Shown here piece after piece: positions 16,448-25,193 of a stretch of DNA of 64,000 nt. The first letter of the stretch is position 1, and every line of letters begins with the position of its first letter. The translations under genes were made by a program, and so were the position numbers. The notes beneath the pieces are model-generated. The model had not been told where the DNA came from and did no database searches. It saw only the letters and a list, made by a program, of their open reading frames with translations. The stretch spans positions 110,820 through 174,819 of the forward strand of contig NZ_FRCT01000007.1 in NCBI RefSeq assembly GCF_900143025.1, given 5' to 3'. This DNA comes from Ruminococcus flavefaciens (GTDB lineage Bacteria > Bacillota > Clostridia > Oscillospirales > Ruminococcaceae).

Positions 16448-16477
16448 AGAGAACCCCTTTAAAAAAAGGGGTTCTCT
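16448..16477. terminator. Strong hairpin after the first sigma/anti-sigma pair
   Basis: A 13-bp perfect stem AGAGAACCCCTTT/AAAGGGGTTCTCT with a 4-nt loop, 60 bp after the stop. No clear T tract follows, but the stem is strong. Confidence 0.5.
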
Positions 16478-16518
16478 CAATCACAGCGCTAATAAAGAAA
16501 TATTATTTTTTTAGTAAA

Positions 16519-16552
16519 GGTTGCGTAGAATAGCCTACGCAGCCTTTTCCTT
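16519..16552 (+). terminator. Second hairpin with T-rich tail
   Basis: GGTTGCGTAG/CTACGCAGCC stem with a 5-nt loop followed by TTTTCCTTTTT. It acts on plus-strand transcription and may back up the hairpin at 16448. Confidence 0.5.
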
Positions 16553-16690
16553 TTTGGTATATTCACTTGCAGCGACTGCAACGTCGAAACTGAAGTGTAC
16601 CCTGATCTGCTGAGTTTGATGTCCAATGCTATATATTATACCTTCGCCTGCATATAAGATAAAAAAGCTGCCCGATATTCCAAAATTCCG
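16534..16690 (-). other. Short coding-like remnant
   Basis: The reverse strand has an open stretch of about 48 codons (ILYAGEGIIYSIG...HFSFDVAVAASEYTKKEKAA) that ends in TAG at 16534. There is no start codon with a ribosome binding site, and the family is not recognised. It may be the end of a lost gene. Confidence 0.25.
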
Positions 16691-16703
16691 ACTTTATTAT
16701 ATC

Positions 16704-17645
16704 TCAGATCACGTAAAACCAACTATCATCATCAAAATATTCTTTTGTTTTTATAGTTTTATCCTTACCGTAATCATACTTTAGTTCCTGACTGCGGATA
16801 CTTACCTTTGCTCCTTCGGGAACAGAACAAGTTATAAATGCATTTCCGCCTATAACGACATTTTTGCCTATCACAGTATCTCCGCCCAGAATAGATGCCC
16901 CCGAATATATCGTAACATTATCTTCTATAGTCGGATGACGCTTCTTATTTTTAAGCTGCTGTCCGCCTCTTGTTGATAATGCGCCAAGCGTTACACCCTG
17001 ATATATTTTTACATTATCCCCTATAACTGTAGTTTCACCTATGACTATACCTGTACCGTGATCAATGAAAAAATTCTTTCCTATAGAAGCTCCGGGATGT
17101 ATATCTATACCTGTTTTACTGTGTGCATATTCTGTCATCATTCTTGGAATTATCGGAACACCAAGCAGATACAATTCATGTGCCACTCTGTTGACAAAGG
17201 TCGCAAACAATCCCGGATATGAATAGATTATCTCATCTATACTGTAAGCTGCGGGGTCACCGTCATAAGCTGCCTGCACATCAGAATCTATATATTCTTT
17301 TATCTTACGCATACGGTTTATGAAGGAAAATGTTATCTCCATTGCTTTTTCGGTAACAACATCGTCATCTTCGCTTTCTGCATTCAGAACGATCTTTATC
17401 TGCTTTACAAGCTTGAAAAAAACATCTTCAACGAGCATGGAAAGACTGTTTCTTTGTGTACGCACCTTTATTGCTCTGTTTCTGAAATAGCCAAGAAAAA
17501 CTATCTTCCTTAAATTGGTAAGAATATCTATTATCGCCTCCTTGTCGGGGTGATTGAATATAGTGATATCATCATTATTATCCTGTTCAAAATCACATTG
17601 AAGCTCGTTTACAATATCACAGAGCTGCTTTTCTATTGTACTCAT
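16704..17645 (-). CDS. cysE: Serine O-acetyltransferase
   Basis: CysE makes O-acetylserine from serine and acetyl-CoA, the first committed step to cysteine. The 313-residue protein has a helical N-terminal domain and a C-terminal left-handed beta-helix of hexapeptide repeats (about 180-285). The catalytic-type segments are DIHPGASIGKNFFIDHGTGIVIGET and QGVTLGALS; the length fits the long form. AGGAGG precedes the ATG. It lies on the same strand just after the metallophore PPTase, separated by a terminator hairpin, with its own likely -10 (TATAAT at 17700-17695). Because the synthetases use cysteine, it may supply precursor; no T-box leader was found. Confidence 0.88.
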   Translation of the reverse strand: MSTIEKQLCDIVNELQCDFEQDNNDDITIFNHPDKEAIIDILTNLRKIVFLGYFRNRAIKVRTQRNSLSMLVEDVFFKLVKQIKIVLNAESEDDDVVTEKAMEITFSFINRMRKIKEYIDSDVQAAYDGDPAAYSIDEIIYSYPGLFATFVNRVAHELYLLGVPIIPRMMTEYAHSKTGIDIHPGASIGKNFFIDHGTGIVIGETTVIGDNVKIYQGVTLGALSTRGGQQLKNKKRHPTIEDNVTIYSGASILGGDTVIGKNVVIGGNAFITCSVPEGAKVSIRSQELKYDYGKDKTIKTKEYFDDDSWFYVI

Positions 17646-17726
17646 TTTTCCTCCTCTGAATCCAATGTCTGCTCAACAGTTTAAAATCGGTTGTATTATA
17701 CGTTTTACAGCTAATTTTAAGTTGCC

Positions 17727-17756
17727 AAAGTGCAGAAAAAATTCTCCCTGCACTTT
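17727..17756 (-). terminator. Terminator after the PPTase gene
   Basis: AAAGTGCAG/CTGCACTTT stem with a 12-nt A/T-rich loop. It separates the PPTase gene from cysE and probably ends the metallophore transcript. A second weaker stem CCCTGA/TCAGGG lies at about 17804-17823. Confidence 0.55.
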
Positions 17757-17843
17757 ATTCTGCACGAAAAAGCAAAATGAGCTTGACATAAAGAAATTTG
17801 CGCTCCCTGAACAAAGCTCAGGGCAATAACCATCTAACGTCGG

Positions 17844-18536
17844 TTATCGAATACCATTTGATTTATAACAAAGTGCCGCAAAATAGCCGTTAAAATCATT
17901 AAGTCCTGTTACTCTGTAAAGATATGCCTTATCATCGTTCTCATCATGTACTATCCCATTTTCGTCTACGAAAAAGCTGTTCGGAGCGATCATAAATCCC
18001 TTTCCTACAGCCTTGACATATGCTTCCTTTGCAGTCCATATCCTGTAAAACTGCCTTTTATTATCTCCTACAGCCATAGCCTTGATCTCTTCCGAATGAA
18101 ATGCAGAGCATATCTCGCTCTCATCGATACAAGGATCAAATTGCTCTATGTCGATACCGATCTCTCCCGAAGAAGAAAACGCCAGAAGCACCATATCTCC
18201 CGAATGAGAAATGTTATACTTGAGTATATCGCTATGTTCCTTTATATGTGGCTTGTAATACTTGTCTGCATATATAAGTATATCCTCTGCTTTTGATCCG
18301 AGATATGCAGCTGAGATCATTTTTGTAAATATTCTCCCGCAAGCATATCTGAGTTTATCTTTATCCCTTAGAAATCTGTTATATCTTTCCTTTTCTGCAT
18401 CATTTATCAGGTACATACTGCGCTTTATGATATCTATGTCTTTACATATATCAACATACCATATTTCGATCACATCAGCCTCAGGCAGTGATCTTGCATT
18501 TTTTATTTCATCTATTGTACGGATCCGTATATCCAT
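17844..18536 (-). CDS. Sfp-type 4'-phosphopantetheinyl transferase
   Basis: The enzyme moves phosphopantetheine from CoA onto the serine of carrier domains, turning apo-ArCP and apo-PCP into active forms. The 230-residue protein has the hallmark motifs GEIGIDIEQ (about residue 120) and FYRIWTAKEAYVKAVGKG (about 160). The length and two-lobe layout fit the Sfp/surfactin class. It lies at the downstream end of the NRPS locus on the same strand and is the obvious activator of the carrier domains encoded there. The ribosome binding site (AGGTG) is weaker than in neighbouring genes. Confidence 0.9.
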   Translation of the reverse strand: MDIRIRTIDEIKNARSLPEADVIEIWYVDICKDIDIIKRSMYLINDAEKERYNRFLRDKDKLRYACGRIFTKMISAAYLGSKAEDILIYADKYYKPHIKEHSDILKYNISHSGDMVLLAFSSSGEIGIDIEQFDPCIDESEICSAFHSEEIKAMAVGDNKRQFYRIWTAKEAYVKAVGKGFMIAPNSFFVDENGIVHDENDDKAYLYRVTGLNDFNGYFAALCYKSNGIR

Positions 18537-18573
18537 ATCACCTGAAAACTATCCTTTCTGTTCGAGCATCAAT

Positions 18574-18627
18574 AAAAGATCAGCCTCATGTGATATCATT
18601 TATTTTACCACAGTCGGCTGATCTTTT
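18574..18627 (-). terminator. Long-loop hairpin upstream of the PPTase gene
   Basis: AAAAGATCAGCC (18574-18585) pairs perfectly with GGCTGATCTTTT (18616-18627), followed on the reverse strand by T-rich sequence. It may limit read-through from the ECF genes and small peptide gene into the PPTase gene. Confidence 0.55.
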
Positions 18628-18644
18628 ACAGGCTCTTCATTGGC

Positions 18645-18728
18645 TTAAATCGGAAGCGGTATGCAGGATACCATGCTTACAGCCGCAACAGCAAATACAG
18701 CAGCTAATGCTAATACTCTTAATTTCAT
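18645..18728 (-). CDS. 27-residue peptide resembling a lipoprotein signal, possibly truncated
   Basis: A strong AAAGGAGGG lies upstream of ATG at 18728. The product is MKLRVLALAAVFAVAAVSMVSC followed by IPLPI and TAA. The hydrophobic core ending in MVSC resembles a signal with a lipobox-like cysteine. Beyond the TAA the same frame stays open and charged (ANEEPVKDQPTVVK) until TAA at 18600, so the gene may be a 43-codon exported peptide interrupted by one nonsense codon, or a true mini-peptide. It lies between the ECF transporter and PPTase genes. The function is unknown. Confidence 0.5.
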   Translation of the reverse strand: MKLRVLALAAVFAVAAVSMVSCIPLPI

Positions 18729-18817
18729 CGTTTTCCCTCCTTTCATCAGAATTTTATAGTTTGATACTGTAAACCAGTATACTATAAACTCAACCATGAT
18801 ATTATTTTGATACGAAC

Positions 18818-20317
18818 TCAGGATACATCTTTTGATGAACTCCTGAAGGGCTCTTCAAAAAAATCCACAAGTCTGCCTATACCATTGCTGTCAAGTGGAT
18901 AATGCTCTATGACCTCGCCCTTTTCAAGTCTTACAACATAAGTACAGCAGCTCAATATGAGTTCAAGATCATGGGACACAACTATAATGCATCTGTCATC
19001 GCTGTTTACAAAGCGAATATTATCTGCGACCTCATACATATGCCTTAGATCAAGTCCGCTGGTGGGCTCATCAAATATCATTATCTCCTTATTGGAAGCG
19101 ATAGCGCAGGCAATTGCACATCTCTGTTTCTGTCCTCCTGAAAGAGACGCGGGATGTCTGTCACTAAGTTCTTCAAGATCAAGAGATCTCAGTATCTCAA
19201 TGGCTTTGTCATTTTTCTCTTCTTCCATGCTTATCATTACTTCATCAAGCACGCTCTCTGTAAAAAGCTGATTATTCACATCCTGCATGACCATAAAGCT
19301 TTTTTTCAGTCTGTCACGCCTTTTCAGTGTATTATCATTATATTCCGCAATGCCCTTGCACTTTTTCACAAGTCCGCAAAGACATCGTGAAAACGTGGAT
19401 TTGCCCGCACCGTTATTGCCGATGACCGCTGTTATCTGACCGAAGGGAATAGAACATTCCTCTATTTTCAATACAGGTGCAGACCTTTTGTAAGCAAAGG
19501 CGAAGTTTTTTAGCGTAAGACCGTTTTGACTCTCGGAGACAGCATTTCCTGCCTTTTTGAACTGGTCGTCCGTTACAGGACGAAGTCCGAGACTTTTAAG
19601 CTCCTCAAAGCTTTTTTCTCTCAGTTCATCAAACGTGAAGCTGTTCTCTATCCTGCCCTCTCTGATATAGAACACCCTATCTGCAATATCACTGAGATAT
19701 CTGAGACGATGCTCAGCAATAATAATAGTTTTTTTCTGAGACTTCCATATCCTTATACATTTTTTAAGTTCCGCTGTAGCTCTCATATCAAGATTTGAGG
19801 ATGGCTCGTCCAGTACGATAATATCCGGATCAGCCACCGATACGGCAGCACACGCGATGATCTGCTTTTCTCCTCCCGACATATCGAATATGCTCCTGTG
19901 CATGAGCCTTTGTATGCCGAAAAGTTCAACTGTTTCTTTTATTCTTCGTTTTATCTCTTCAACAGGCATTCCTTGATTTTCACACGAAAACGCAAGCTCA
20001 GAATCCGTATCCACATTAAAAAACTGAGAACGCGGATTTTGAAATACCGATCCTGTATTCTTTGATATATCATAGAGAGACATATCCCTGCTGTTTTTTC
20101 CGTTGATAATTATATCTCCTGTAAGTGTTCCTTCGTAATAATAAGGGATAAGTCCGTTGATAAGCCTTGTTATCGTCGTTTTTCCGCAGCCTGACTCGCC
20201 TGAAAGGACTACTGCCTCTCCTTTATTTATTTTAAGGTCGATATTTTTTAAGCAGCCCCCGCCATTTGCCGAACCGTCATTGCTGTAGCTGAAGGAGACA
20301 TTTTTGAATTCTATCAT
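18818..20317 (-). CDS. Fused double ATPase of an ECF transporter (EcfA-EcfA')
   Basis: The 499-residue cytoplasmic protein has two ABC ATPase domains in tandem. The first (1-235) has Walker A SGESGCGKTT, signature MSGGEKQ and Walker B IIVLDEP. The second (about 260-490) has GNNGAGKST, LSGGQKQR and MIFDEP. Such fused ATPases power energy-coupling-factor importers. The ATG at 20317 is chosen because GGAGG lies 5 bases upstream; an ATG at 20329 overlaps that site. It follows the EcfT gene by about 20 bp and completes a T-S-A-A set. It ends the main metallophore gene string. Confidence 0.9.
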   Translation of the reverse strand: MIEFKNVSFSYSNDGSANGGGCLKNIDLKINKGEAVVLSGESGCGKTTITRLINGLIPYYYEGTLTGDIIINGKNSRDMSLYDISKNTGSVFQNPRSQFFNVDTDSELAFSCENQGMPVEEIKRRIKETVELFGIQRLMHRSIFDMSGGEKQIIACAAVSVADPDIIVLDEPSSNLDMRATAELKKCIRIWKSQKKTIIIAEHRLRYLSDIADRVFYIREGRIENSFTFDELREKSFEELKSLGLRPVTDDQFKKAGNAVSESQNGLTLKNFAFAYKRSAPVLKIEECSIPFGQITAVIGNNGAGKSTFSRCLCGLVKKCKGIAEYNDNTLKRRDRLKKSFMVMQDVNNQLFTESVLDEVMISMEEEKNDKAIEILRSLDLEELSDRHPASLSGGQKQRCAIACAIASNKEIMIFDEPTSGLDLRHMYEVADNIRFVNSDDRCIIVVSHDLELILSCCTYVVRLEKGEVIEHYPLDSNGIGRLVDFFEEPFRSSSKDVS

Positions 20318-20336
20318 TTCAACCTCCATGATACTT

Positions 20337-21071
20337 TCAGACCAGCCTTACAATAACCGAAGCTGCAACTGATGCTATCAATATCAGAATAATAACATAA
20401 TCAGGAAATCCGAACCCGATCTTGCATATATTCGTTCTCCTGACAGATCCGCCAAGGCATCTTGTAAGAGAAGCTGCCGAAAGCTCATCTCCTGTTTTCA
20501 CAGAACATATCATCAACGGGATAAGCCTGTATTCGATGTATTTGCTGCTGTGCTTTCCACCTATCTTTATACCTCTCATGTCCATTGCATCCTTGATAAA
20601 GTGCATCTGCTCCCTGACAGTAGGAAAAAATCTGAATATTACCGAAAAAGGTATCGTTATCTTTTCGGAAACGTGCATTTTTTCCATTGCAGCTACAAAT
20701 TCGCTGACTGTTGTTGTATAAACAAGATAGTAAGCCATTATTATACATGGCATAAGTCTGCCGAATATACCAACTATCATAAGTATGATATAATATACTC
20801 CGCCTGACAGTTTGTTAAGATCGGTATAGCTGATGAGATTTACAGCTAAAAACAGAAGTGTAGATATAACAGCTCCCTTCCATTTCCTCGAAAAATACAA
20901 CAAAATCACAGGTATCAGTGTTATAACAGGCAGAATTATCCAGCCTGCTCTTCCGCCAATGCTGCTCCACGAAAAAACAGATATCATAAGCAATAAAAGG
21001 AGCTTGGTCCTTGGATCAAGGACCACACCCTTTCTGTCGTGTACAGCTCCCGGCATAATATCATCAGTCAT
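20337..21071 (-). CDS. ECF transporter transmembrane component (EcfT)
   Basis: The 244-residue integral membrane protein has about five hydrophobic segments and the conserved start LDPRTKLLLLLMISVFSW. EcfT couples the ATPase pair to the S component. The coupling-helix type motif A-R-G appears as DAMDMRGIKIGG (about residue 170), plus a second site around SLTRCLGG. It overlaps the S-component gene by one base. Confidence 0.88.
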   Translation of the reverse strand: MTDDIMPGAVHDRKGVVLDPRTKLLLLLMISVFSWSSIGGRAGWIILPVITLIPVILLYFSRKWKGAVISTLLFLAVNLISYTDLNKLSGGVYYIILMIVGIFGRLMPCIIMAYYLVYTTTVSEFVAAMEKMHVSEKITIPFSVIFRFFPTVREQMHFIKDAMDMRGIKIGGKHSSKYIEYRLIPLMICSVKTGDELSAASLTRCLGGSVRRTNICKIGFGFPDYVIILILIASVAASVIVRLV

Positions 21072-21655
21072 TATGCTATACCAGCCTTTTCAAAGTGCTT
21101 TTTCAGTACCTTCTGACCGATGAGAGCTCCTATAAAGCCTGCTATAAATGCTGCAAAGAAAAGAACTATAAGCATCCACGGCGGACAAAGCTTTTTAAGT
21201 GATTCGGCATAGCCGTCCGCATAATTGCTAAGGCTGTCAAAATAATTCTTGTTTACAAACATAGGGATAAAATCTCCCCATACCCAGCCGCTGAAAACTG
21301 TCGTTGCCAGAATAGCTTTTGAACGGCTCTGATACTTTCCGCTCTTTGCAATAAGATCGGCAAGCAAGCCGAAAACAAAACTTGTGATTATAGCATACGG
21401 TCCCATACCGGTAAGCAGCTGAAGAAGTCCGATGAGAATTGTAAATATCCATATCATACCGAACTTCTTTGCTCTTGTAAGGAAAAGCATAAACGGTATC
21501 GCGCATATAAGCGGAACAAGTACATCAAGCAATATCATAAATATCGGTATAAAACCGAGCATCGAGATAGCTACCATTATTACCATGTAAATAGCCGCAA
21601 AAACACCTATATTTATAAGGTCTTTTCCGTTGAGCTTATTATTTTCATTTGACAT
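21071..21655 (-). CDS. ECF transporter S component (MptD/Trep-Strep type)
   Basis: This 194-residue membrane protein has six predicted helices (KDLINIGVFAAIYMVIMVAIS, FIPIFMILLDVLVPLICAIPFMLF, ...). It resembles the MptD/Trep_Strep group of S components, whose substrates are mostly unknown. The ATG at 21655 is preceded by AAAGGAG; the upstream ATG has none. In this cluster it sits between the YbtPQ-like ABC pair and EcfT, so it may bind the metallophore, its metal complex or a precursor. The exact ligand cannot be read from sequence. Confidence 0.75.
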   Translation of the reverse strand: MSNENNKLNGKDLINIGVFAAIYMVIMVAISMLGFIPIFMILLDVLVPLICAIPFMLFLTRAKKFGMIWIFTILIGLLQLLTGMGPYAIITSFVFGLLADLIAKSGKYQSRSKAILATTVFSGWVWGDFIPMFVNKNYFDSLSNYADGYAESLKKLCPPWMLIVLFFAAFIAGFIGALIGQKVLKKHFEKAGIA

Positions 21656-21684
21656 TTCAATCTTCTCCTTTTTAAATAATGATG

Positions 21685-23418
21685 TTATCTTACAGTCCAC
21701 TCAGAAGCTCTTTTGCGCTCCCTCATAAATCTGCTGTAAATGCCGTCCTGTTTGATCAGTTCGTCAGGAGTACCGTCCTGAACGATCCTGCCGTTCTCAA
21801 CAGAGATTATGTGATCGGCATTTTTCAGAGTATTCATTCTGTGAGCTATCATTATGACTGTTTTGTTTTTTGTAAGTTCATCTACAGCTTCAAGAATCTC
21901 TTTTTCGTTTTCGGGATCAAGAGCACTTGTTGCCTCGTCAAGGATAACTATGGGCGCGTCTTTCAGGATAGCTCTTGCAATAGATATCCTCTGCTTTTCA
22001 CCGCCTGAAAAATTGTTGCCGTTCTCTTCAACGAGAGTATCATATCCATCGGGAAGCTTCGATATAAATTCATCGCATCTTGCTGCTTTAGCTGCGGCGA
22101 TGACCTCTTCCCTGGTCGCGTCAGGTCTGCCAAAGCAGATGTTATTATATACAGTATCCTCAAAAAGATAAACTCTCTGAAATACCATACTTATGTTGTC
22201 TGCAAGCTCTGATATTTCTATGTTTTCTACATTTGCCTCTCCGACTTTTATTGTTCCGCTGTCGATCTCCCAGAAACGGGGAATGAGATGACAGAATGTA
22301 GTTTTTCCTGAGCCGGATGGTCCGATGACAGCTGTGCAGGTGCCGGGTTCAATAACAGCCGATACATTATGAAGCACCTCATTCTCTCCGTATGAGAATG
22401 AAACATTGCTGAACTCTATTTTTGAGGATGCTATATGTTCAACAGGAGCCTTGACCTCAAGCTGCTTTGTATTCTCGATCTGTTCAACAGCTTCGATAGC
22501 AGTATCCAGCATACCGAACATTGAAAGTGTAGAACCTGCCTGATGAAGCGATGAATAAGCCATAAAGCTGACGATTATGATTATAACTGCCTTTTCTATG
22601 CTTATACCGCTCTCAGCCCTTTGCAGTATCACAGCCTGAGCAATTATAAGGGTCTCAAATACAGCTATACAAAGATGACTCAATGTCTGACTGAAAAGGG
22701 TCTTATCGACCATATTGATATTCCCTTTTCTGCTGCTTTCAATAGCAGCCTGAAGCTTTTCATCTCCGTTTTTACATGAGAAATTCTTTACAACTTTTAT
22801 GCCCTGAACAAAGGCTATTGCCGCAGCACTGAGCTTCTGCTGTGCTTCTGTACGAAAAGGTGCATTTCTCTCCGTATTCTTCATAGATGCCTTTACAAGC
22901 ATAAGATACACAACCGTTCCGATAAGCATAGTCAGACCTATGTGCCATTCATAAAAAAGGGAAACGATAATTATTGCTATAGCTCCTAAAAAGCCGCCAA
23001 AGCAAGCGGTAAGCGCATTTACTGCCAACACCTCTATATCCGAAACAGTTGTGGTAAGTACCGAGCTTATTCTGCCCGCAGACTGTTCATTGAAGAATCC
23101 GAGAGCAACATTTTTCAGGGTATTTGCTATTGATATCCTCTTGTCAGCAGCCATATAAAAGCCTGTCTGTATGTTCTTTATCGTACCGAAATAACTTATA
23201 ATGAAAGAACCTATTATAGCTCCGACTGCAACCATGATTATCTTACCGCGACATTCGGAAAGCGTCATGGTCCCGTTTACACACCTGAATGCCATTATTA
23301 TAACTATTATCTCTGTTATCATGAGCATACCCATGATAAACTGTGCTGCAAGCGAGGCAAGCATCATTCCGCGTCTTTTTTCACTGAATGTCCACATTTT
23401 TTTCATTGCCTGAAACAT
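21685..23418 (-). CDS. ABC transporter, YbtQ/IrtB-like half
   Basis: The 577-residue protein has an exporter-fold membrane domain of six helices (about 1-300) fused to an ATPase (about 335-577) with Walker A GPSGSGKTT, signature FSGGEKQR and DEATSALD. It is encoded next to a second half-transporter with a one-base overlap, so the two likely form a heterodimer. In yersiniabactin systems YbtP/YbtQ, and in mycobacteria IrtA/IrtB, such exporter-fold pairs import ferric siderophore. The metallophore context supports a similar role here; export of the product is an alternative. Confidence 0.85.
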   Translation of the reverse strand: MFQAMKKMWTFSEKRRGMMLASLAAQFIMGMLMITEIIVIIMAFRCVNGTMTLSECRGKIIMVAVGAIIGSFIISYFGTIKNIQTGFYMAADKRISIANTLKNVALGFFNEQSAGRISSVLTTTVSDIEVLAVNALTACFGGFLGAIAIIIVSLFYEWHIGLTMLIGTVVYLMLVKASMKNTERNAPFRTEAQQKLSAAAIAFVQGIKVVKNFSCKNGDEKLQAAIESSRKGNINMVDKTLFSQTLSHLCIAVFETLIIAQAVILQRAESGISIEKAVIIIIVSFMAYSSLHQAGSTLSMFGMLDTAIEAVEQIENTKQLEVKAPVEHIASSKIEFSNVSFSYGENEVLHNVSAVIEPGTCTAVIGPSGSGKTTFCHLIPRFWEIDSGTIKVGEANVENIEISELADNISMVFQRVYLFEDTVYNNICFGRPDATREEVIAAAKAARCDEFISKLPDGYDTLVEENGNNFSGGEKQRISIARAILKDAPIVILDEATSALDPENEKEILEAVDELTKNKTVIMIAHRMNTLKNADHIISVENGRIVQDGTPDELIKQDGIYSRFMRERKRASEWTVR

Positions 23419-25193
23419 TATACTTCACCTCCGTTTGATGATGTTATATTCCAGAGATTAAGATACTCGGGACATTTTCTGAGCATTTCCTCGTGTGTTC
23501 CGATACATTTTACAGTTCCTTTTTCTATATATGCTATCTGTTCCGCAGAGGTTATGGTCGAGAGCTTATGAGCAACAACTATAAGCGTCTTGTCTCTGCC
23601 CGCTTCAGAAAGTGCATTCTGTATAAGTGCCTCATTCTCGGGATCGGCACTTGCAGTAGCCTCATCAAATATCATTATCGGAGAGTCCTTCATTATTGCT
23701 CTTGCGATCGCAATTCTCTGACGCTCTCCTCCCGAAAGCTTGCCTCCGGCTTCTCCCACAGAGGTGTTATAGCCCTCGGGAAGCGATCTTATGAATTCAT
23801 CACACCCTGCTCTCTTTGCCGCAGCTATGACCTCTTCATCCGTAGCGTCTTTTTTACCGATCCGTATATTCTCCATTATGGACATATCAAACAGAAATGT
23901 ATCCTGATCCACACTTGAAACAAGGCTGTTGAATTTTTCCTGCGAAAAATTATTGATACTGTTTCCGCCTATACTTATTACTCCTGAAGCAGGCTCCCAA
24001 TATCCTGCAAGCAGCTTGGCGATAGTTGATTTTCCTCCTCCCGAAGGACCTACCAGGGCAAGCATACTGCCCTTGGGAACAGTGAACGAAATGCCCGTAA
24101 GTACGTTATCCGTCTTATCACTGTATCTGAAAGAAATATTTTCCGCTTTAAGCTCAAGATCGCCCTCATTATTGTCGGAACCGTTTCTTTCGATCTCATT
24201 ATGATCAAGGATCTCTCTGATCTCATGGGCTGTTGTACCCATCTGCGCAAGCGTATCAAAAAAGCTGAACGCCTTCTGAATGGGTCCGTAAATGCCAAGC
24301 GAAAGGATAATAAGAAGAAACAGATTTTCCGTTGACAGTGTATTGTCGCTCCAGAATTTAATTCCCGCAAGCACTGTAGGGAATACCGAAAACGGTGCTA
24401 TAGAAAGAATTATAGATGTGAATATCTGAGTCTGTTTTGTCCAGTTTATTGAATATTCGGCATTGTGCATGACCGCATCCGAGTACTTCTTATAGCTTGA
24501 ATCTGTCTGATTGAACGTCTTTATGACCTCTATACCGTTTATGTATTCAACAACAGCCTGATTCATTGACTTTGACGCTGCGATCTGTCCTTTATATTTC
24601 TCCTCATAACCTATCATCATTCCGCTGAAGAACAACATTCCGAAAACTACCCAGCCAAGAATTATCAAAGCCATTCTCCAGTCTATAAAGAACATCCAGA
24701 CAAATATAAACAGCGGTGCTGTAAGGTTTCCCGTCATTTCAGGATAAAGATGTGCAAGCGTGTTCTCCATTCCCTCTATCCTGTCAACTATGACTGTTTT
24801 CAATCTTCCGCTTCCGTTTACCTCGAAATAACCAAGAGGCATATTCACAAGCTTTGAGGATACCGCTTTTCTGATGTCTGCAAGAGTGTTATACGCCGCA
24901 TGATGCGATATCCATGTGGATATATTTACAAGAATTATATTTGCTATCTTCAATACCGCGATACCAACGATAAGAGCTGTGACCACGGAGGTCTTTGCAT
25001 TTCCCGAAAAAACCTTGCCTATAAGCTTGCCTGCTGCTGCATAAGAGAAAATACCGCATAAAACCGCTATGATACTTATGAGCACCGAGCTGTTATAGCC
25101 TTTTTTATAGGGCTTCATAAATTCGCCAAGTTCTCTGGAAAAAGAATATTGCTCAGGTCTGCTGCTTTTTTCCTTTTTATCTTTATTATTCAT
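23418..25193 (-). CDS. ABC transporter, YbtP/IrtA-like half
   Basis: The 591-residue protein has an exporter-type membrane domain and a C-terminal ATPase with GPSGGGKST, LSGGERQR and DEATASADPENE. The phrase FLFDMSIMENIRIGKKDATDEEV is typical of the family. It overlaps both neighbours by one base and is probably the partner of the protein at 21685-23418. No siderophore-interacting flavin domain like that of IrtA is present. Confidence 0.85.
   Translation of the reverse strand: MNNKDKKEKSSRPEQYSFSRELGEFMKPYKKGYNSSVLISIIAVLCGIFSYAAAGKLIGKVFSGNAKTSVVTALIVGIAVLKIANIILVNISTWISHHAAYNTLADIRKAVSSKLVNMPLGYFEVNGSGRLKTVIVDRIEGMENTLAHLYPEMTGNLTAPLFIFVWMFFIDWRMALIILGWVVFGMLFFSGMMIGYEEKYKGQIAASKSMNQAVVEYINGIEVIKTFNQTDSSYKKYSDAVMHNAEYSINWTKQTQIFTSIILSIAPFSVFPTVLAGIKFWSDNTLSTENLFLLIILSLGIYGPIQKAFSFFDTLAQMGTTAHEIREILDHNEIERNGSDNNEGDLELKAENISFRYSDKTDNVLTGISFTVPKGSMLALVGPSGGGKSTIAKLLAGYWEPASGVISIGGNSINNFSQEKFNSLVSSVDQDTFLFDMSIMENIRIGKKDATDEEVIAAAKRAGCDEFIRSLPEGYNTSVGEAGGKLSGGERQRIAIARAIMKDSPIMIFDEATASADPENEALIQNALSEAGRDKTLIVVAHKLSTITSAEQIAYIEKGTVKCIGTHEEMLRKCPEYLNLWNITSSNGGEV

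Noticed and set aside
17646..17843. Cysteine T-box riboswitch before cysE
   Set aside because: No T-box sequence (AGGGTGGNACCGCG type) or typical specifier/antiterminator layout was found; only simple hairpins.
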